DNA of 64,000 bases, from contig NZ_VNIK02000002.1 in the NCBI RefSeq assembly GCF_007785775.2, positions 275,321 through 339,320 of the forward strand. The letters run 5' to 3'. The notes under the pieces were generated by a model. It was not told the origin of the DNA, ran no database searches, and was given only the letters and a program-made list of their open reading frames with translations. The translations under genes were made by a program, and so were the position numbers. Below, piece by piece: positions 49,755-58,026 of the stretch; the stretch's first letter is position 1, and each line of letters starts with the position of its first letter. The stretch is from Flagellimonas hadalis. GTDB lineage: Bacteria > Bacteroidota > Bacteroidia > Flavobacteriales > Flavobacteriaceae.

Positions 49755-50102
49755 TCAATTGTCCAAAGGATGCCTTAGATATATCACGATCAGGTTGAGC
49801 AAAAGGAAGGGAACCTCCATAGCGGCCCCTTTTAAATTGTTATGTGACAACTGAAGACAGAGAATCATCAAAATGGTCGTTGCCATTATAAAATTGCCCC
49901 ATAGGAAGGTTTTTGGCAGGGCAATGAGTACCGTGCCCAATAGGGTTATGATACCCAAGACCATTACCGTAGCCTTTTGGAGCCCCAACTTATCGAACAT
50001 TTCCAACATTTCGGGTTTTCCTGTGATCATGGCCAAGCCTTGTTTCACTCCCATGAAGAGGATGACCGCTACCAAAACCCCACTAATGATTTTTGTAAGC
50101 AT
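49755..50102 (-). CDS. DoxX-like membrane protein
   Basis: A 115-residue protein with about four membrane segments (KIISGVLVAVILFMGVKQGL, GLQKATVMVLGIITLLGTVL, FIMATTILMILCLQL, VPFLLLNLIVIYLRH), in the DoxX-like pattern, with the conserved FMGVKQGLAMITGKPEMLEM near the N-terminus. Members are linked to redox stress and oxidation of quinone-like compounds. Start taken at ATG 50102; a second ATG at 50123 adds seven residues. It lies 59 bp after the SDR gene. Confidence 0.8.
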   Translation of the reverse strand: MLTKIISGVLVAVILFMGVKQGLAMITGKPEMLEMFDKLGLQKATVMVLGIITLLGTVLIALPKTFLWGNFIMATTILMILCLQLSHNNLKGAAMEVPFLLLNLIVIYLRHPLDN

Positions 50103-50161
50103 AAGAAATAAATTAAGGTCCAACCGAATGTGTTTGAACGATTGGACCTGTTATTGAATTG

Positions 50162-50920
50162 TTAACGTGTGGTATAACCTCCATTGGCAAAAATGGTCTG
50201 GCCTGTGATCCACCATCCATCTGTCACTAAAAATTCAACTAGAGGAGCAATGTCCTTGATGTCGGTCAACCCGCCCAAGGCCGAAGCAGATTTGTGGTAA
50301 GCCACTGCATCATCCGATTCCTGTCCATAGAAAAATGGGGTATCCATCGGTCCGGGAGCAACCGCGGTTACGGAAATCCCCCTGTTCCCAAACTCTTTGG
50401 AAGCTGCCCTGGTGAAATGCTCCACAGGGGCCTTCATTCCCTCGTAAGTAGAATACAGTCCCGTATATGCCGCCAATAGGGAGGTGACGATAGTACAGAT
50501 CTTACCATTGTCGTTCAGCTTTTTGCCCGCCTCCTGAATAAAGAAGTAGGCCACTTTGGAGTTGATGTCCGACATTTGGTCGTATTCGGCTTCCGTAGTA
50601 TCCACAAAAGGTTTTTTCAGGACCATCCCAACCGTATTTATGGCCACATCCACTCCACCGTAGGTGTCGATGGCGGCATCAAAAAACTTGGTAATGTTCC
50701 CTACTTGGGTCAGGTCCGACTGAAACAAAAACCCTTCCGCTCCCGCTGCTTGGACAGCTTTTAAGGTTTCCTCACTGGCTGCCCTTGATCCCTCGCTGTT
50801 ATAATGGATGGCCATCTTGGCCCCCATCAGGGCAAAATCCCTGCTCAGCAAGCCTCCGAGATTCTTTCCTCCACCTGCGATCAGTACAACTTTGTTCTTT
50901 AGATCGATTTTACTCATCAT
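50162..50920 (-). CDS. SDR family oxidoreductase
   Basis: A 252-residue classical short-chain dehydrogenase: NKVVLIAGGGKNLGGLLSRD (a TGxxxGxG-like loop), VAINTVGMVLKKPFVDTTEA and SLLAAYTGLYSTYEGMKAPV (Ser, Tyr; here Tyr-x3-Lys reads Y-E-G-M-K). It uses NAD(P)H and acts on an unknown substrate. It is transcribed from a promoter flanked by a palindrome just upstream (50943-50978), probably the site of the TetR regulator encoded upstream. Confidence 0.9.
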   Translation of the reverse strand: MMSKIDLKNKVVLIAGGGKNLGGLLSRDFALMGAKMAIHYNSEGSRAASEETLKAVQAAGAEGFLFQSDLTQVGNITKFFDAAIDTYGGVDVAINTVGMVLKKPFVDTTEAEYDQMSDINSKVAYFFIQEAGKKLNDNGKICTIVTSLLAAYTGLYSTYEGMKAPVEHFTRAASKEFGNRGISVTAVAPGPMDTPFFYGQESDDAVAYHKSASALGGLTDIKDIAPLVEFLVTDGWWITGQTIFANGGYTTR

Positions 50921-50942
50921 GTATGTTTTATAGTTAATGAGC

Positions 50943-50950
50943 CAAATCTA
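50943..50950 (-). promoter_or_regulatory. -7 box (TAGATTTG) of the SDR promoter
   Basis: On the minus strand TAGATTTG is a full match to TAnnTTTG and lies 22 bp before the SDR ATG (50920). The TetR-type palindrome begins 10 bp upstream and so covers the -33 region. Confidence 0.55.
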
Positions 50951-50960
50951 TCAGGTTGTG

Positions 50961-50978
50961 ACTGAATATTCATTCAGT
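50961..50978. promoter_or_regulatory. Candidate TetR-family operator (palindrome)
   Basis: ACTGAAT-ATTC-ATTCAGT, 7 bp arms with a 4 bp centre. It lies between tetR (ends 50994) and the SDR gene, overlapping the -33 region. The core TGAAT..ATTCA is of the form often bound by TetR/AcrR regulators. Confidence 0.65.
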
Positions 50979-50993
50979 ATCTGTTAAAAAAAA

Positions 50994-51557
50994 TCAACGG
51001 TTTTTTATTGCGGCGTCCCATGCCATTTGCACAAGTACCTCCCTATAGTTTTTGGTCAGCTCAATGTTCAGCTCAAATGCTGATTTTAACCATCCAGCAA
51101 TGGCACTGAACACAAAATAGGTGAGATGCTGCGCATCCACTTCTTTAAAAAGGTCTTGGTCTAGCCCCATTTGGTACATTTCATCAAACGGATAAAAATT
51201 GGACATGGCTTCCTTTTGCGTAGTTTCATTGATGATTGGGGAAAAGGCATACTGACTGATAAAATTAAACCGGACCGGATTGTTCACAAAGTAGTCGATC
51301 ATTCGGGAATAATAGTCAAAAAAAGCCAGTTTCACATCCTTGTGGGCGGCCTGGTTCACAAAAACAATGGCAGCCTCTTCTTGCTTTATCCTAACGTAGA
51401 TGGCGTTGATGATGTCTTCCTTGTCCTTGAAGTATTTGTATACGGTACCCATCCCCACATCTGCCCTTTCGGCAATCATGGCCATTGGCGTCCTATGGAG
51501 GCCCCTTTCCTCAATGAGACGAAGGCCTGCATCTATGATCCTGCTTTTTTTGTCCAT
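50994..51557 (-). CDS. TetR/AcrR family transcriptional regulator
   Basis: A 187-residue regulator with an N-terminal helix-turn-helix (DAGLRLIEERGLHRTPMAMI, AERADVGMGTVYKYFKDKED) typical of the family, and a variable helical ligand domain (residues about 60-187). It probably represses the SDR - DoxX - NTF2 genes in the same direction, through the palindrome at 50961-50978, and responds to a small molecule. Located 73 bp before the SDR start; it is not certain if it regulates itself. Confidence 0.92.
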   Translation of the reverse strand: MDKKSRIIDAGLRLIEERGLHRTPMAMIAERADVGMGTVYKYFKDKEDIINAIYVRIKQEEAAIVFVNQAAHKDVKLAFFDYYSRMIDYFVNNPVRFNFISQYAFSPIINETTQKEAMSNFYPFDEMYQMGLDQDLFKEVDAQHLTYFVFSAIAGWLKSAFELNIELTKNYREVLVQMAWDAAIKNR

Positions 51558-51851
51558 GGCCCATCATTTGCAATACCACAAATTTAGGGTTTCTCTCGGA
51601 TAACTTATATTGGCGGCTCCCTTTTGGCAAGGAAATGGGTCTAGAAGAAAATTGGTGTATGTTGGAAGCCGAGCCTCTAAAAGAATCGAAATTTTCCTCT
51701 GACCCCAAGGTTTTACCGAGGCTTTTTTTATGATTTCCAAATGTGGACGCTTGTGAACTTTTGATATTAATTTTTAAGATCAAATCATGAAAAAGTCCAC
51801 TATTTAAAGTCAATGCTCATTTGGGCCAATCTTTATCGGATATCTCATTTT

Positions 51852-52964
51852 TCAATTCGAGCCAGGAACATATACCGTCCTGAAACCCAAATGTTCCATC
51901 CCAGAATCGGGACTGGTGGCCATTCGGGCACTGATTCGATAGCTTGCACAATACGATGCACTGCAAAGGAACGAACCTCCTTTGATCACTTTTTCTTGCA
52001 CGTATGGATTTGAAGCATTGAATGCCCTTGATGCCCCTTTTGGATTTTTTGTAACAGCTTGTTTCAGCGCCAATTCCTTGTAGTAATCCGTGTTATACCA
52101 ATCGCTGGTCCACTCCCATACATTGCCTGCCATATCGTACAGCCCAAAACCATTTTTGGGGTAGCTCATCACCGGGGCCCTACGTTCAAAACCATCCGTC
52201 TTGGTATTGTTCACGGGAAACTCTCCTTCCCATGTATTGGCATGGGAGCTCAATTGGTCCAGATCACTGCCCCAAAAAAACAGTTCATTGCTTTGATCTG
52301 CCCGGGCCGCATATTCCCATTCGGCCTCGGTCGGCAATCTCCTTCCTGCCCATTTACAATAGGCCTCGGCATCCTCAAATGCGATGTGCACGACAGGTTC
52401 ATTCTCCTTTCCTTCGATGTCGGTTCCCGGGCCATTAGGGTGTTTCCAGCTGGCCCCGATCTTCCATTCCCACCATTGCGAATAATCATACAGGTTCGGG
52501 ACACTCGACTTGGTCTTTTTGAACACTAACGAACCGGGTTGCAAAATGGAGTCATGTGGTTTTGGTGTGCCTTGTGGCAATTGCTTTTTCATTTCTTCCC
52601 AATCGATTTCCCGCTCTGCAACCGTCACATATCCTGTCTCTTCAACGAATCTTGTAAATTGACCATTGGTCACTTCATGGATATCCATAAAAAAACCATC
52701 CAAAGCTATTTTGTGGGCCGGTTTTTCATGCATCATCGCCATTTTGTCCTGAGGTACGGCCCCCTGTACAAACTCCCCACTCGGTATCCATACCATGCCC
52801 TCTGGCGCTTGGGTCGGTGGTGGGTCCGCCTTTTGCCTCACTGGCGCAGCCTCCCTTTCCGTCCCAACACTTTGGGTATTCTCGTGGCCTTTATCTTTAC
52901 AATTGGTGAAAGCCTGCAAAAAAGTCGCCAGTAATAAAAATTTGAAATTTTGCTTTGTTATCAT
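51852..52964 (-). CDS. Exported formylglycine-generating-enzyme-like (SUMF1) lipoprotein
   Basis: A 370-residue protein. It has an N-terminal lipobox (ATFLQAFTNC), then a Pro-rich linker and a SUMF1/FGE domain (about 55-370) starting EGMVWIPSGEFVQGA, with MDIHEVTNGQFTRFVEETGY, ALDGFFM, RRLPTEAEWEYAARAD, MAGNVWEWTSDWY and GGSFLCSASYCASYRISARM. The last carries the two active-site cysteines spaced C-x4-C (about residues 334 and 339), as in true copper-dependent FGEs that turn a sulfatase Cys into formylglycine. The Bacteroidota gliding proteins GldJ/GldK lack them. No sulfatase is nearby. Start ATG 52964 directly begins the signal peptide; 53000 adds 12 residues. Confidence 0.88.
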   Translation of the reverse strand: MITKQNFKFLLLATFLQAFTNCKDKGHENTQSVGTEREAAPVRQKADPPPTQAPEGMVWIPSGEFVQGAVPQDKMAMMHEKPAHKIALDGFFMDIHEVTNGQFTRFVEETGYVTVAEREIDWEEMKKQLPQGTPKPHDSILQPGSLVFKKTKSSVPNLYDYSQWWEWKIGASWKHPNGPGTDIEGKENEPVVHIAFEDAEAYCKWAGRRLPTEAEWEYAARADQSNELFFWGSDLDQLSSHANTWEGEFPVNNTKTDGFERRAPVMSYPKNGFGLYDMAGNVWEWTSDWYNTDYYKELALKQAVTKNPKGASRAFNASNPYVQEKVIKGGSFLCSASYCASYRISARMATSPDSGMEHLGFRTVYVPGSN

Positions 52965-53261
52965 CAATCCGTCAGTCATTGTTGTTTTAATGCTTTTCAA
53001 ATACGTCCCAATTTAATCATAATACAACTATCAATAGTATCTTAACTCGTTTGCACTTTAAAAAGCTATGGGGCAAAAAAAAGGAAATGACATTATTGCA
53101 ATCTCTGAATCATTGCCAATAAACCTATTTTTAACATATTTCACATCGGTGTCATTTGGCAAACCGCGCCAATGCCTATCATTTCATCTAAAAAATAATT
53201 TTAACATGTTGTGCGTTATTGGATCATATACTTTTGACAAGTTTTTAATTAGGCATAATTT

Positions 53262-54061
53262 AACAAAGGAACATCCTGCTTACCATTTTCCTTTTCACCC
53301 TATGTGCGTCAATATCAAGACAGCAAACCCTGCCGTTGAAACTTGGGGATGAAAACATTAAGCCCTCACAAAATTGGTGGACAATTCCCTTCAGGTAACC
53401 TTGGAAGAGTAAATCATGGGCAACGAAGTATGGTCCCAATTGATTTCCCAAAAGAAAATGCCATTGGTATTGTAGATCTGAGCTATCCTGAAAATGTCAG
53501 GTTTGCCCGAATCAATGGAAACTACATGATGTATGCCGCCAGTCTCCTAAAGTCGCGATTCTGCTATCCGCCATGGATGCCCTGGAAAGAGGGGAACCTG
53601 TGTAGACGCCAAAGGTAAAAAAGGACATGCGGCTGATGATCAGCAAATCGGACAATGCCGCTTCTGTGACCCCGGTGTGCCGCTTTTATTACTTGCTCGC
53701 CAATGGCAGACTGGTCAATGAAAAGAGATCCAAGCAGATGTTGAGCATTATGGAAACCCTGGAACTCCATCACAAATTTGTGAACATCTTGGACGTCATC
53801 GCACCAAAGGCACGTCTCTTTCGCAAATCTAGATCTTGGAAAACCTACCATTCAGATTCCTTCCTTGTCTGGCGCAAAGAATCCAACCGAAGGTATATCC
53901 TAGTGGCCTTGGTTGATCCTGATGGGGAGCAAATCATTCGAAATTTGGTCAAACCCATAGAGAAAGTATTGAAAACCCCGAAATTTAGTCATTGGATAGT
54001 TCCATTACCAATGATCTATAGAATAGCAAACAACTTTTTTGACATCAGAAAAGTGGAATAG
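53262..54061 (+). pseudogene. Decayed class A beta-lactamase-fold serine hydrolase
   Basis: The gene is broken in several ways. A signal-peptide-like stretch without a start codon is seen from about 53262 (LTIFLFTLCASIS), then an early stop (53395-53397, TAA). The next frame has VDLSYPENVRFARINGNYMM and the catalytic SxxK region AASL(L)K, in which one base is missing (AGTCTCCTAAAG for the expected AGTCTCCCTAAAG), shifting the frame. In the corrected frame follow ILLSAMDALERGEP and an in-frame TAG, then KKDMRLMISKSDNAAS with the SDN motif. About 45 codons are missing after SDNAAS. The last part keeps KLVN-like GRLVNEKRSKQML and LHHKFVNILDVIAPKARLF, and the KSG/KTG motif reads KSR. Remaining pieces align in order with Bacteroidota serine hydrolases, so the origin is clear, but no active product is expected. 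Confidence 0.75.
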
Positions 54062-54396
54062 GATCAAGAAGGAATAGTACGATTCTATACAAAAGTTTCA
54101 TAGCAATCACGTTTTGAGTAGGGTTCGGTGTAGTGAAAATATTCAATTCACATCAGAAAATGTTATTGGGGCTGGATCTTGCCATTTCTATGCATATCCG
54201 AAATCAGTTTGATTCACCTAACTGGTTTATAGTGGAAATGAAGTACCGCTAACGCAACCCTTTCTTCTAAACCCTACAATAGCCAATTAACATAAGAGCA
54301 GTAAATTTGCAAGAAGGATCAAGTCTGTACAGGACAAGTAATCAACTAGAAAATTAACGGGTATTGGCAACTGGTTCACCTTTTAAAGAATCCAAA
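54062..54396 (+). other. Intergenic region without a recognised gene
   Basis: AT-rich stretch between the pseudogene and rluA. A TAAATTTG -7 box at 54302-54309 about 88 bp before the rluA ATG is the only signal I see. No hairpin or repeat of note was found. Confidence 0.4.
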
Positions 54397-56028
54397 ATGG
54401 TTTATTTGACAACGAACGAGCAGGACCTGCTACCTGATTCATTTGAATATCCCCATTTTTATACGCCGATTGCCATTGCCAAAAAAGCGGCGCTAGACCT
54501 TCAAAATAGATTGAAACAAAATCTACCGGAATTAGTGGATCAACCAACCGGACGTATGTTCGGCGTGCTTGTGGTACAACCCAAAGGCGGTGGACTTGGA
54601 TATCTTAGTGCCTATTCGGGGGAGCTACAACCGGAACTGGAAATCCTGCCCTTTGTACCTCCTGTCCATAAGTTACCAAAAGGGGAGGATTTTCCAGAAA
54701 TGGCCGCTATCAACGCCATTAACAAAGAAGTTATAGCGTTGGAAGAAAGTGATGCGTTCATCAGTGCCGAGCAGCAATTAAAAAAGATCGCAGAAGAGAC
54801 CAAAGAAAATATATTGGCCGCCAAGAAAGCAGCAAAAAAGAGCAAATTTGAACGTGACAGACTTAGAAAAGAGTCCATTCACCTTCCTGAAAAAGAACGC
54901 CAGAAACTCTTGGAAGACTTGTCAAATCAAGGTGCCAATGAAGGAATGGACCTGAGACGTTTTACCCGTTCAGAGAACTTGCGACTAGAAAAGGCAATAA
55001 ACGTATACGGGAAGTTCCATGAACGGATTGAAATGCTGAAAACCCAGCGTAAAACCAAGTCCATTGAGCTGCAGGAAGCCATTTTTAAATCCTTTATTTT
55101 TTTGAACGGGGAGGGAGAAGGCAAAAATGTTAAAACGGTCTTTACCGATTTTGGAGTAAATGAACCACCTGCCGGGGCAGGGGAATGTGCTGCTCCAAAA
55201 CTGTTTCAATATGCCTTTCAACAGGGAATGAAGCCTATGGCTCTAGCTGAGTTTTGGTGGGGGCCTCCTCCCAATTCGGAGATACGGGAACATGGCAAGT
55301 TTTACCCAGCCTGTAAAGGGAAATGCCGACCTATTTTGGCGCATATGCTCAAAGGAGTTTCTGTAAAACCAAACCCCTTGTTGGAAAATTTTGGGGCAGG
55401 GAAGAAACTGGAAGTTCTCTTTGAGGACGAACATTTGGTGGTCGTTAACAAACCTGCCGGCATGTTGTCCGTTCCGGGAAGGCACATAAAGGATTCGGTC
55501 AAGGCCCGTATCCTGGAAAAATATCCCAATGCCAATGGCCCAATGATCGTACATCGGCTGGATCAAGATACCTCGGGGATAATGATCGTCGCCCTTTCCA
55601 AAAAAGCGCACAAGCTGCTCCAACAACAATTCTTGGATCGGACCATTCACAAAACCTATTTTGCGATACTGGAAAAACCCATTGAGGAAACATCGGGAAA
55701 AATTGAGCTCCCCCTTGTTTTGGACATTCACAATAGACCGATGCAAATGGTACATTATGAGCATGGCAGACCGGCATTGACACTATATGAAGTAATACAA
55801 AAGACAGCCAACCAAACTTTGATCAAATTAAATCCAATAACGGGACGTTCGCATCAATTGCGGGTGCACTGTGCGCATCAATTGGGGCTACATGCGCCAA
55901 TTGTTGGGGACAATTTATATGGCACCCCGTCAGAACGACTTTTTTTGCATTCACGAGAGGTAGAATTTGTGCACCCCATGACCAATAAGCCAATGAAAAT
56001 CAGAACAGAAATTCCTTTTACTATATGA
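54397..56028 (+). CDS. RluA family pseudouridine synthase with long N-terminal extension
   Basis: A 543-residue protein. The last ~215 residues are an RluA-type pseudouridine synthase: KPAGMLSVPGRH, MIVHRLDQDTSGIMIVAL (catalytic Asp in HRLDxDTSG) and NPITGRSHQLRVHCAHQLGL. The N-terminal ~320 residues hold a globular part (FGVLVVQPKGGGLGYLSAYS), a long Lys/Glu-rich coiled coil (about 130-230) and a Cys-containing part near YPACKGKCRPILAHML. This large type is found in gamma-proteobacteria and Bacteroidota and modifies rRNA or tRNA; the target base is not evident. Start is ATG 54397; TTG 54364 is less likely. Confidence 0.9.
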   Translation: MVYLTTNEQDLLPDSFEYPHFYTPIAIAKKAALDLQNRLKQNLPELVDQPTGRMFGVLVVQPKGGGLGYLSAYSGELQPELEILPFVPPVHKLPKGEDFPEMAAINAINKEVIALEESDAFISAEQQLKKIAEETKENILAAKKAAKKSKFERDRLRKESIHLPEKERQKLLEDLSNQGANEGMDLRRFTRSENLRLEKAINVYGKFHERIEMLKTQRKTKSIELQEAIFKSFIFLNGEGEGKNVKTVFTDFGVNEPPAGAGECAAPKLFQYAFQQGMKPMALAEFWWGPPPNSEIREHGKFYPACKGKCRPILAHMLKGVSVKPNPLLENFGAGKKLEVLFEDEHLVVVNKPAGMLSVPGRHIKDSVKARILEKYPNANGPMIVHRLDQDTSGIMIVALSKKAHKLLQQQFLDRTIHKTYFAILEKPIEETSGKIELPLVLDIHNRPMQMVHYEHGRPALTLYEVIQKTANQTLIKLNPITGRSHQLRVHCAHQLGLHAPIVGDNLYGTPSERLFLHSREVEFVHPMTNKPMKIRTEIPFTI

Positions 56029-56094
56029 AACTTAGGATACTGGTCACCGATTCCGAAAACAGTATTTTATTGCTTTCGATGGATTGTAGAAAAG

Positions 56095-56166
56095 TAGCCT
56101 CGGCAAGAATCGAACTTGCATCTAAAGTTTAGGAAACTTCTATTCTATCCATTGAACTACGAGGCC
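56095..56166 (-). tRNA. tRNA-Arg (anticodon CCU)
   Basis: A cloverleaf fits on the minus strand: acceptor GGCCTCG/CGAGGCT (G1 with U72), D-arm GTTC..GAAT, anticodon arm GAAGT-TTCCTAA-ACTTT with CCT at positions 34-36, variable AGAT, T-arm GCAAG-TTCGATT-CTTGC. CCA is not encoded; the discriminator is A. Reads AGG codons of arginine. Confidence 0.92.
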
Positions 56167-56272
56167 GTTTCCATAATGGAGTGCAAAAATATGTTTTTTT
56201 GGAAAACTTTCCATCAAACAATGACTCCTTCAACCAGAAATTTGAAAAAAACAGCCCAAAAAGGTACTCCCA

Positions 56273-56683
56273 CTAAAAGGCATTGCGCTTTTTCCCCTCT
56301 TCCTTCAAGATCTTGTCCAAAAAGGATCGGGACAATGGTTTGTCGATATAGCCCGATATGAGCTTGTGGTCCTTGGCAATGGTGCGGTCACTGGAATTTA
56401 CAAAGGCAGAGAGCACATACACACTGGGCAACTCATGACCTGTGAACAGGTTTTGGAGATTGTGCAGGAAATCCCAACCGCTCATTCCATCCATCACAAG
56501 GTCCAAAAAAATAATGTCCGGTAGTTTATTGCTGTTCCCCAATAGCTCAAAACAGGATTTTAGCCCTTCTTCCCCACTGGAGCAAGTAATGATATCAAAA
56601 TCCCCATTGGATTGTTGAATGCAGTAGCGTGTCGCAAATTGCGACACCAGATCATCGTCTATGATACAGGCGGTAAGCTTCAT
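56273..56683 (-). CDS. Stand-alone response regulator receiver protein
   Basis: A 136-residue receiver-only protein: MKLTACIIDDDLVSQFATRY (acidic pocket DDD), DIIFLDLVMDGMSGWDF (phospho-Asp in LDLVMD), VYVLSAFVNSSDRTIAKDHK and ISGYIDKPLSRSFLDKIL (the conserved Lys before Pro). It lacks an output domain, so it acts through protein contacts, perhaps in a phosphorelay. Start ATG 56683 precedes the first strand; 56716 adds 11 residues without match. Directly beside tRNA-Arg and, on the other side, the sulfur transport operon. Confidence 0.92.
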   Translation of the reverse strand: MKLTACIIDDDLVSQFATRYCIQQSNGDFDIITCSSGEEGLKSCFELLGNSNKLPDIIFLDLVMDGMSGWDFLHNLQNLFTGHELPSVYVLSAFVNSSDRTIAKDHKLISGYIDKPLSRSFLDKILKEEGKKRNAF

Positions 56684-56784
56684 TCCGGTTAAAATGTCGA
56701 TTTGGGTTGCCAACAAAGCTAAACTCTTGCCCGCCCCGAGCCATCCAAAATCGTTGTTTTGCCCAAAATCCCGTTGAGAAAACC

Positions 56785-57198
56785 TTAATGTGGCAATTTA
56801 TCCCTCAAAAACCCGTACACAAAGGCTCCCAATACCGCACCAAAAAGAACGATGAGAATAGGCCAATATCCTGCCCCAACCAAAATATAGATGGGCCCAG
56901 GACAAGCACCGCCCAAGGCCCAGCCCAATCCAAATAGCGTGCCGCCGATAATGTAACGGGCAAAAGACCTTTCTTTCTCCTCTATTCGAATGGGTTCCCC
57001 AAAGAACGACCTCACTTGAGATCTTTTGATCCATTGGACCAAAACAATCCCGACAGCCAATGCGGAGCCAATAATGCCGTACATGTGGAACGAATCGAAC
57101 TGGAACATTTCATAAATGCGGAACCAAGAGGCGGCTTCCGACTTGTATAGGATTACCCCTAAAAAGGTACCTACGATGATGTACAATACACTTTTCAT
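56785..57198 (-). CDS. YeeE/YedE family (DUF6691) sulfur-transport protein, second half
   Basis: A 137-residue membrane protein with about four helices: VLYIIVGTFLGVILYKSEAA, FGLGWALGGACPGPIYILVG with the conserved GGACPGP. The cysteine matches the thiosulfate-relay cysteines of TsuA/YeeE. It is the split C-terminal-type half of a YeeE/YedE transporter, and overlaps the other half by 4 bp (57195-57198). Probable role: import or export of thiosulfate, sulfide or related sulfur compounds. Last gene of the operon. Confidence 0.88.
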   Translation of the reverse strand: MKSVLYIIVGTFLGVILYKSEAASWFRIYEMFQFDSFHMYGIIGSALAVGIVLVQWIKRSQVRSFFGEPIRIEEKERSFARYIIGGTLFGLGWALGGACPGPIYILVGAGYWPILIVLFGAVLGAFVYGFLRDKLPH

Positions 57199-57779
57199 GA
57201 TCCAAAGATTAAGGGGAACAACAGATGGACCATGATCAGCCCACCGATAAAAAACCCGATTACGGCAATCAACGAAGGTCGTTGCAAATTGCTCAACCCT
57301 GAAATGGCATGGCCCGAAGTACAGCCTCCTGCATATCTTGTACCGAAGCCGACCAAAAAACCGGCCACCAAAAGTAGGATCAAAACCGAAGGTTTGGTCA
57401 AAGCTTCCAAACTGAACAATTCAGTTGGCAAATAGGCAGTCCCTGCACTTTCAAAACCAAGTTCGTTCAGTTTGGTCACAGTCTTCTCCGAAATCTGGAC
57501 CCCAGGATTGGGCGAAAGCACATTGGCTCCCAAAAATCCACCAATCACAGAGCCCAATACGACCAAAAGGTTCCAACGTTTGGATTTGATATCGACTTTA
57601 AAATAGTCGGTGAACTTTCCAGCACCGCCAATGGTACAAAAAGTCTCCAGATTGGACGACATGCCAAAGCGTTTGCCCATCAGGATCAAAACCGACATGA
57701 CCAAGGCAATGAGTGGCCCAGCTATGTACCAGGGCCAAGGTTGATATAGCATTTTCGTGAAGTTTTTGGTAAAGGTCAC
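57195..57779 (-). CDS. YeeE/YedE family sulfur-transport protein, first half
   Basis: A 194-residue membrane protein with about five helices. It has the family motifs SSNLETFCTIGGAGKF (a Cys) and GTRYAGGCTSGHAISGLSNL, the GGCTSGH box with the sulfur-relay Cys. Together with its DUF6691 neighbour it makes one YeeE-type transporter split over two genes. The genes overlap (ATGA), so they are translated jointly. Upstream 32 bp is the DUF2892 gene, 2 bp from the small protein. Confidence 0.88.
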   Translation of the reverse strand: MTFTKNFTKMLYQPWPWYIAGPLIALVMSVLILMGKRFGMSSNLETFCTIGGAGKFTDYFKVDIKSKRWNLLVVLGSVIGGFLGANVLSPNPGVQISEKTVTKLNELGFESAGTAYLPTELFSLEALTKPSVLILLLVAGFLVGFGTRYAGGCTSGHAISGLSNLQRPSLIAVIGFFIGGLIMVHLLFPLIFGS

Positions 57780-57811
57780 GAAAATGCCTTACATATCAAA
57801 CGATGTGGGAG

Positions 57812-58024
57812 TTAACAACAGTTTTTATCGGAGTCGGAAACCCCGAATTTTTTCAGGATGTCTTCCAACAGGCACCATTTGGTCAAGGAAGATTGCAACA
57901 AATTGGCACCCACAAAGGCTGTAAACCACAACCAATTGATGTTCACATATATGGCCAACGCCAAACTTATCAAGATAAAGGTGCCTGCCACACCCCTTAC
58001 GATTCTATTTCTCATTTTTGACAT
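57812..58024 (-). CDS. DUF2892 family membrane protein
   Basis: A 70-residue protein with two hydrophobic segments (RIVRGVAGTFILISLALAI, and INWLWFTAFVGANLLQSSLT), then the conserved CLLEDILKKFGVSD and a CC at the end. DUF2892 proteins and domains (for example in YgaP, joined to rhodanese) occur with sulfur-metabolism genes, and the C-terminal Cys pair fits a sulfur relay. It is part of the operon with YeeE. Confidence 0.85.
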   Translation of the reverse strand: MSKMRNRIVRGVAGTFILISLALAIYVNINWLWFTAFVGANLLQSSLTKWCLLEDILKKFGVSDSDKNCC

Positions 58025-58026
58025 TT

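Noticed and set aside
51852..52964. Gliding protein GldJ/GldK
   Set aside because: The protein retains the C-x4-C active site that GldJ/GldK lack, and no gld genes are near.
53262..54061. Two short real genes instead of one broken gene
   Set aside because: The pieces carry SxxK, SDN and KS(G) in the order of one serine hydrolase, joined by a frameshift, a stop and a deletion.
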